Positions 36,201 through 42,200 of a stretch of 64,000 nucleotides of DNA are shown here, in pieces (positions within the stretch are counted from its first letter, which is position 1; each line of letters opens with the position of its first letter). The DNA comes from Bolinopsis microptera (lineage: Eukaryota; Ctenophora; Tentaculata; Lobata; Bolinopsidae). Below the pieces are notes generated by a model, which saw only the letters and a program-made list of their open reading frames with translations, was not told the origin of the DNA and searched no databases. Location: the NCBI RefSeq assembly GCF_026151205.1, contig NC_087077.1, positions 13,242,983 through 13,306,982 on the forward strand. The letters run 5' to 3'. A program made the position numbers and the translations under genes.

Positions 36201-39200
36201 AATGCCTGTGCAGGGCGAGTGTTCTACCTAATCACTGAGATAACGACTCATCACGGACTTAAAAATAAAGTTGTAGATTGAGGATTTGTGCTTATCACAT
36301 CGTACAATTTTATAGTTAAATTTATTTTCCGAAAAGTTTGATTTCAGCATCGCTTTTCAGTGCTTGTTTTAAGGGTCAAATGACTGGTTTTGGGGATTTT
36401 AATTACTTTATTAGGCATTATGGACAAAATTTACGATCGCATATTCATCTTATGTCACTCGTTATTAGTTCTACTTCTATGATCAATCAAATCAATATTG
36501 TTTCATTTCTTTTCAAATTTGGTACCCATTAAAAACTTTTTTTAAACTTACTTTATTTGTGACGATGTTCAGTGTCTCATTCGTGAGGGATTCGTTTGCA
36601 GGTTCTTTTCGCTTCCTCTTCTCTGCTGCACCATGAGACATACCAACATTCAAATCTGGAAATGGAGATAATCAATACCTGTAAAAACATATGTATTTTA
36701 ACTGCTGCAAAGAAACAAAAAAATAAAATCTTTTAAAAATGTGATCAGAAAACTGGGGAAATTCATTAATATTCGAGTACATAACATCCCGTCCAGATAA
36801 TATAACTAAGATATTAACACTAACTGTTAATACAAGTTGTGGGAGGTTGGCTGTGCAGGGGGCTGTGTCGCATACTACCAACACTGTGCGATCGGTTCTC
36901 TCGGGCTATAGCGTCCTTCACACACTGGTTTATCATTACATTATCCTGCAATTATCATTTGAGTAATTGGAATGTTTTTATCAGCGTATGGACTAACATG
37001 ATCATCGACACCTTTCCTACTGAATCTATTCCTAATTAATTACTATGCAATAAAACAGGAATATAAAAACGTACCTGTTGAGTTTCAGAAAGATCTCTGA
37101 TAAGACCACTTCCGTGATTGATTCTAGGAACAGAGACTGTCCCAGAGGGAGCTGTTTTAGGGACCACAGTATTCCTGTTCCCTCTCACTATGGGACTAGC
37201 GCACACCTGTAATAAAGGCAAATGTGGTATTATTGGTACAGCAGGAGCAGAACTATGGTACAAGAGCAAAATTAACGAATTGGGAATTTTCGACTGTTGA
37301 AAGAGATCGGTATTAACAATATAAAACAAAGAAAATCGTTGGTAAATAGATGAAATTTGGAAATAAGGACTACGACGTACTGTTTTGCGGGGCTTGTTGA
37401 ACTCTAGCACAAATATGTCTGTAGATTTGACCCTTGGTTCGGAGACCGGAACTTCCTCCTCCTCCTCACTCTCAAAGCTCTGATCGGACACATTCAGTTC
37501 CTCTTCAATCTCGCTGTCCTCAGACGCAAGATCCTCTGAGCTATACTCCTGGTGGATTGTTGTGTGATCAAGTGAGATCAGATCTCTATAGAAGACATTT
37601 AACAAAACAAGAATTAATGCCGATTAAAAATTTAGTTTCAACGGAAAAGTATCAAGATTTCTAACATTTTCAGAGATGTCTTTGTCTGTTGATCTTTCCA
37701 ACGATTCTCTTACTTTCTGAAACAGAATATGTGAATTTTAGTTTTTTCCCTCCCCTTTATTCTTTACCTAAACGACGGGTGTGATAAAACAATTGGATAC
37801 TCTTAGTATCGTATCTCTCTTTTCGGTAGATTTTACGAGGAACAATTTATTTTCTCGATCCATCCGTCGTACTTGAAAATTACCGGCACCATTTTAATTG
37901 TTACTTTCTGTAATTACATCCACTGATTTGTTATCTATTTTGCCTACTAGTCAGTAATTGAAAGCATATAAGTATAACAGACAGTAAACCTTAAGATCGG
38001 ACATTGTGAATGTTAAATTGAACTCCTCGTCCTCCTCCTCTATTTCTGAATCTGAGTCGACTAAAGCACCAGACAAATAATCCTTCTCAGCTCGTTCCTG
38101 TAACAAAGGATTTTAGCACCAAGATTCATGAAGTCACATTCCACATAAACTACAGCCTAGGGCGCCTACAGACTGTGATCTCTCAGCAGTTCGTCGGATC
38201 AATTGTATCAAGTTTTCAGACTGCACTGATAACAGTATAGAATACTTTCCGCCCTTCAAACATCAATTAATGACTTTTAAAATGCACCAAACAAAGTTGT
38301 ATCTGTCAAAGATGCGTTTTATTTATTTGTAAACTTTTAACAGGCAACAGCAACCCTCTGAAAATATATCGTCGGCGGTCAGTGTCATGCATTTATGATT
38401 ATCGCGGATTAGCTGCCATATTAACAGATCATACATCCGTTGCCATGCTTGGATTGAAATTTATTGGACTGTCAAAACCCATTAGCCATTACTCGGGAAG
38501 ATTAATCAAGTTTGCAACGGTAATTTGGATCAAAACAAAGCGATAAATCAAACAACACGCTGCACGCATTGCGCGGCGCGCTCGTCAATTTTACCGTACA
38601 CAGCGCTAATATAAAAACTTTTCATAAACTAATTTTGCTAGTTATAAGCAAAGTAGACCCTTTTGACGATGTAGATGATTATAATGGTTATTATTTATTA
38701 ACGTTATTGCAACCTTTTATTTCAATCATTAATGCAAACTGAATCTACCGTTTTTCTTCCATTATACATATCATTACCGCTATGAGAATAGAGTAGATTA
38801 GGCATTAGGCCATAGGCGGTCATATATTAGGAGTGTATGCAGTTTTTTATGATTGAAAACTATGTCATTTTCAGGAACCAGTTGATTGAATTAAGTTTAT
38901 TAGACTCTAACACAATTTCCCTATTCTAGTTCACCAGACTCTACCGTTTGTTTGAAACCCCACGGTGGAGGGTGGCGTGTGCAGCAATTTAGCCTGCATT
39001 AGAAAATAATGAATCGTTGAATTTAATTGGCCTGCCTCAAAGTTTGAAAGATCTATGAAATATGTATTTGTTGCCAATATTTCATTCCAATAAAAAAGTA
39101 CCTCAATTTCTACATCATCATCCTTATCCTCATCTGCTACGTATGAACTCAGCTCTGAAATGAAATCAACAGATAATAATTATCTACTGCCTCTCGAAGA

Positions 39201-42200
39201 AGCAATAATAAATACAGATAATGGTTAATAATGCAATCTGTTTAGTTGTAAATCTGGAAACCGCACTATATTATATTTTTAATTCGAACAGTTCTTAATA
39301 TCTCTCACGAGAGTGCTTACCATCGGCTCTGATATGAATACTCCGTCCTGTCTCAGTTGCTATGTCAATAGATTCCTACCGAAATTTACAGTTCTATTAA
39401 TCGTTAGAATGTGTTGAATTCCGAATATATTCTTTCGTTAATTTTATAAATATTTCGGTATTGCAAGATATCACGGGCGTCTTTAAAAAGGAGGATACGA
39501 AAATATTCAAAAATATAACTAACGTGAGTCCAGCCTTTCCTAGATTTATTGGCTTGTCTTTCCCTGAAACAGTATATCTCGTCAAACAATATCATAATAC
39601 ATAATGTTTGATTTGTATAAATTAAGGTAGTAAAAACAGCAAGGATACTGAAAGCTTGCAAACAACCGCTTTCAGAAGCCCTGATGATCATTTGGGAGAA
39701 CTCCTTCAGAAATGGTCAAGTTCCTTCAGTCTATAAGGAACAATATATCACACCAGTGTTTAAAAAAGGAAACAAAACAGACCCGGGAAATTATAGACCT
39801 GTCTCCTTAACTTCCCATATGATAAAAGTGTTTGAGAGAGTACTAAGAAAGAACATGGTAGAGCACTTGGAGTCGAATCACATATTCTCTAAGAAGCAAC
39901 ACGGCTTCCGGAAAGGTAGAAGCTGTCTTACACAGTTATTACAACACATGGACTACATCCTAAACAACTACCTAGACAGCTCCGAAACAGACGTGATATA
40001 CCTTGATTATGCTAAAGCCTTCGACAAGGTGGATCATTCCCTACTTCTTAAAAAGGTTAAGTCGTATGGAATACAAGGTAATCTGTACAAATGGATTGAG
40101 CAATTCCTCCTTGATAGGACTCAAACGGTCATTGTTGATGGAAAACATTCTAGGCCAATGCCGGTTATCAGTGGAGTACAACAGGGGACTGTACTTGGTC
40201 CAATCCTCTTTCTTCTTTACGTCAACGATCTAGATCAGTACGTGAAAGATTCCAAACTTAGCAGTTTTGCCGATGACACCCGAATAGGCAGAAAAATATC
40301 GACTTTAAACGACTGCAATCTTCTTCAAGAAGATCTAAACAGAATCATACGTTGGTCCGAGGACAACAACATGAAACTGCACGAAAACAAGTTTGAACTT
40401 GTTTGCTATAGAACACCGGCCTCTAAATCACTTTCAGAGGAGCTGCCATTTATGAGTGACATCACAAACTACACCACTCCAAATGGATCAGTCATAGAAA
40501 GAAGCCCATTAGTGCGTGACCTAGGAGTCAACATGTCCGATGATTACTCCTGGACACCACATATCAATATCATGGTTGACAAGGCACGTCAGATGGCATC
40601 TTGGGTTCTTGGAGTATTCAAAGACAGGACAACACCTGTTATGCTCCAGCTCTACAAATCCCTGATAAGGTCCAGAGTGGAGTACTGCTGCCCGCTTTGG
40701 AATCCAAACAAGATCTATGATATCCAGTCTATCGAGAGCATACAACGCCAGTTCACTAGACGAATTCTAGGGCTCAGAGACACTGATTATTGGAATAGAC
40801 TGAAGGAACTGAAACTTGCATCACTGCAAAGACGCCGAGAACGCTACACCATCATACATCTGTGGAAAGTTCTCCAGGGTATATGTCCAAATGACCTAGA
40901 TGTACAGTTCAGAGAGAATGCCAGACTGGGAGTTAAAGTTATACTCCCTTCTCTCACAACAAAAGCATCAGCTGCTGCACACTCCACCTACGACCACTCA
41001 TTCGCAGTGAGAGCTGGAAGACTCTGGAATGTTCTCCCCAAAATTGTCAATACTCAAAGGACTTTGACATGCTTCAAGACATCTCTTGGAAACTTCCTAG
41101 ACACCCTTCCAGACAAGCCCCCTACTCCTGGATACAGTGCAGAAACTCTAACTCGATAATAGACTGGTGCAGTCAAGGAGGTGGTCCGCAGTTTGCGTGA
41201 TGGCCGTGAAGATGTCTACTTCTAAACCTATCAATAGGTTCAATAGGTAGGTTCAATAACAGATGTTTCTTTAATCTGTTACTTCTACCTGTAGATTTAC
41301 TGAAACATGCAGTAAATCTTTTAAATACTTTAGTTTGTAACGTTAGGTTATTTCAAAATATCAAAATACGCTAGAACCACATTAATTTACCCCAGGATTT
41401 AACACGCTCACAGGCTAACAGTCTTGTGTAACCCCAGGATTTAACACGCTCACAGGCTAACATGTCTCGTGTAACCCCAGGATTCAACACGCTCACAGGC
41501 TAACATGTCTCGTGTAACCCCAGGATTTAACACGCTCACAGGCTAACATGTCTCGTGTACCCCAGGATTTAACACGCTCACAGGCTAACATGTCTCGTGT
41601 AACCCCAGGATTTAACACACTCACAGGCTAACAGTCTTTTGTAACCCCAGGATTTAACACGTTGCAACTTAACGGAAACTGGAATTCTAATTACTATTTT
41701 AACAGATCAGGGAACTAAAAATCCCACGAATACAAAATAGAAAAACTAATTTCAGACACACCAGCCCTGAAATGTAGAATCACGGACAACATCTAGACCA
41801 CCACAGTTTTGGATCGGAAATTCAAAACAACGATAAACTCCGAGCGGTTTTCAGTAACGTTACAGGTCGGGATCAACCAGAATTCGCACTCGGCAATGTT
41901 ATATTCATGGACGGTTTAAAAATAGGGACATTTTCAGGAACTGCAGGATACTGTGTGATTCGATATAAGCGAGGACCAGAGACAAAGTTCCCAGTTAAAC
42001 ACCCAGGTAATTGTGTATCAACTGTTTGACGATCCCGTTAACCAGATTTATAAGTAACACCCACCAGGAACACTGCATATCCTACGAGTTGCACATAGCA
42101 GGCCACGACCACCCCTGGAAGTCCCTGTCTCTCCGTTGCACCAGGGGTGGTGGTAACAGAGCTTCAAGACTCCAGGAGTATGTTTCCGATATTTAATATG

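Noticed and set aside
36839-36910. Possible KATNIP exon reading PERTDRTVL on the minus strand
   Set aside because: It has AG and GT borders, but its phases do not connect the neighbouring exons, so I did not include it.
37036-37605. A 189-codon continuous frame on the minus strand
   Set aside because: It joins two real KATNIP exons (37381-37585 and 37075-37206) through an intron that happens to be open; both exon borders have good splice signals.
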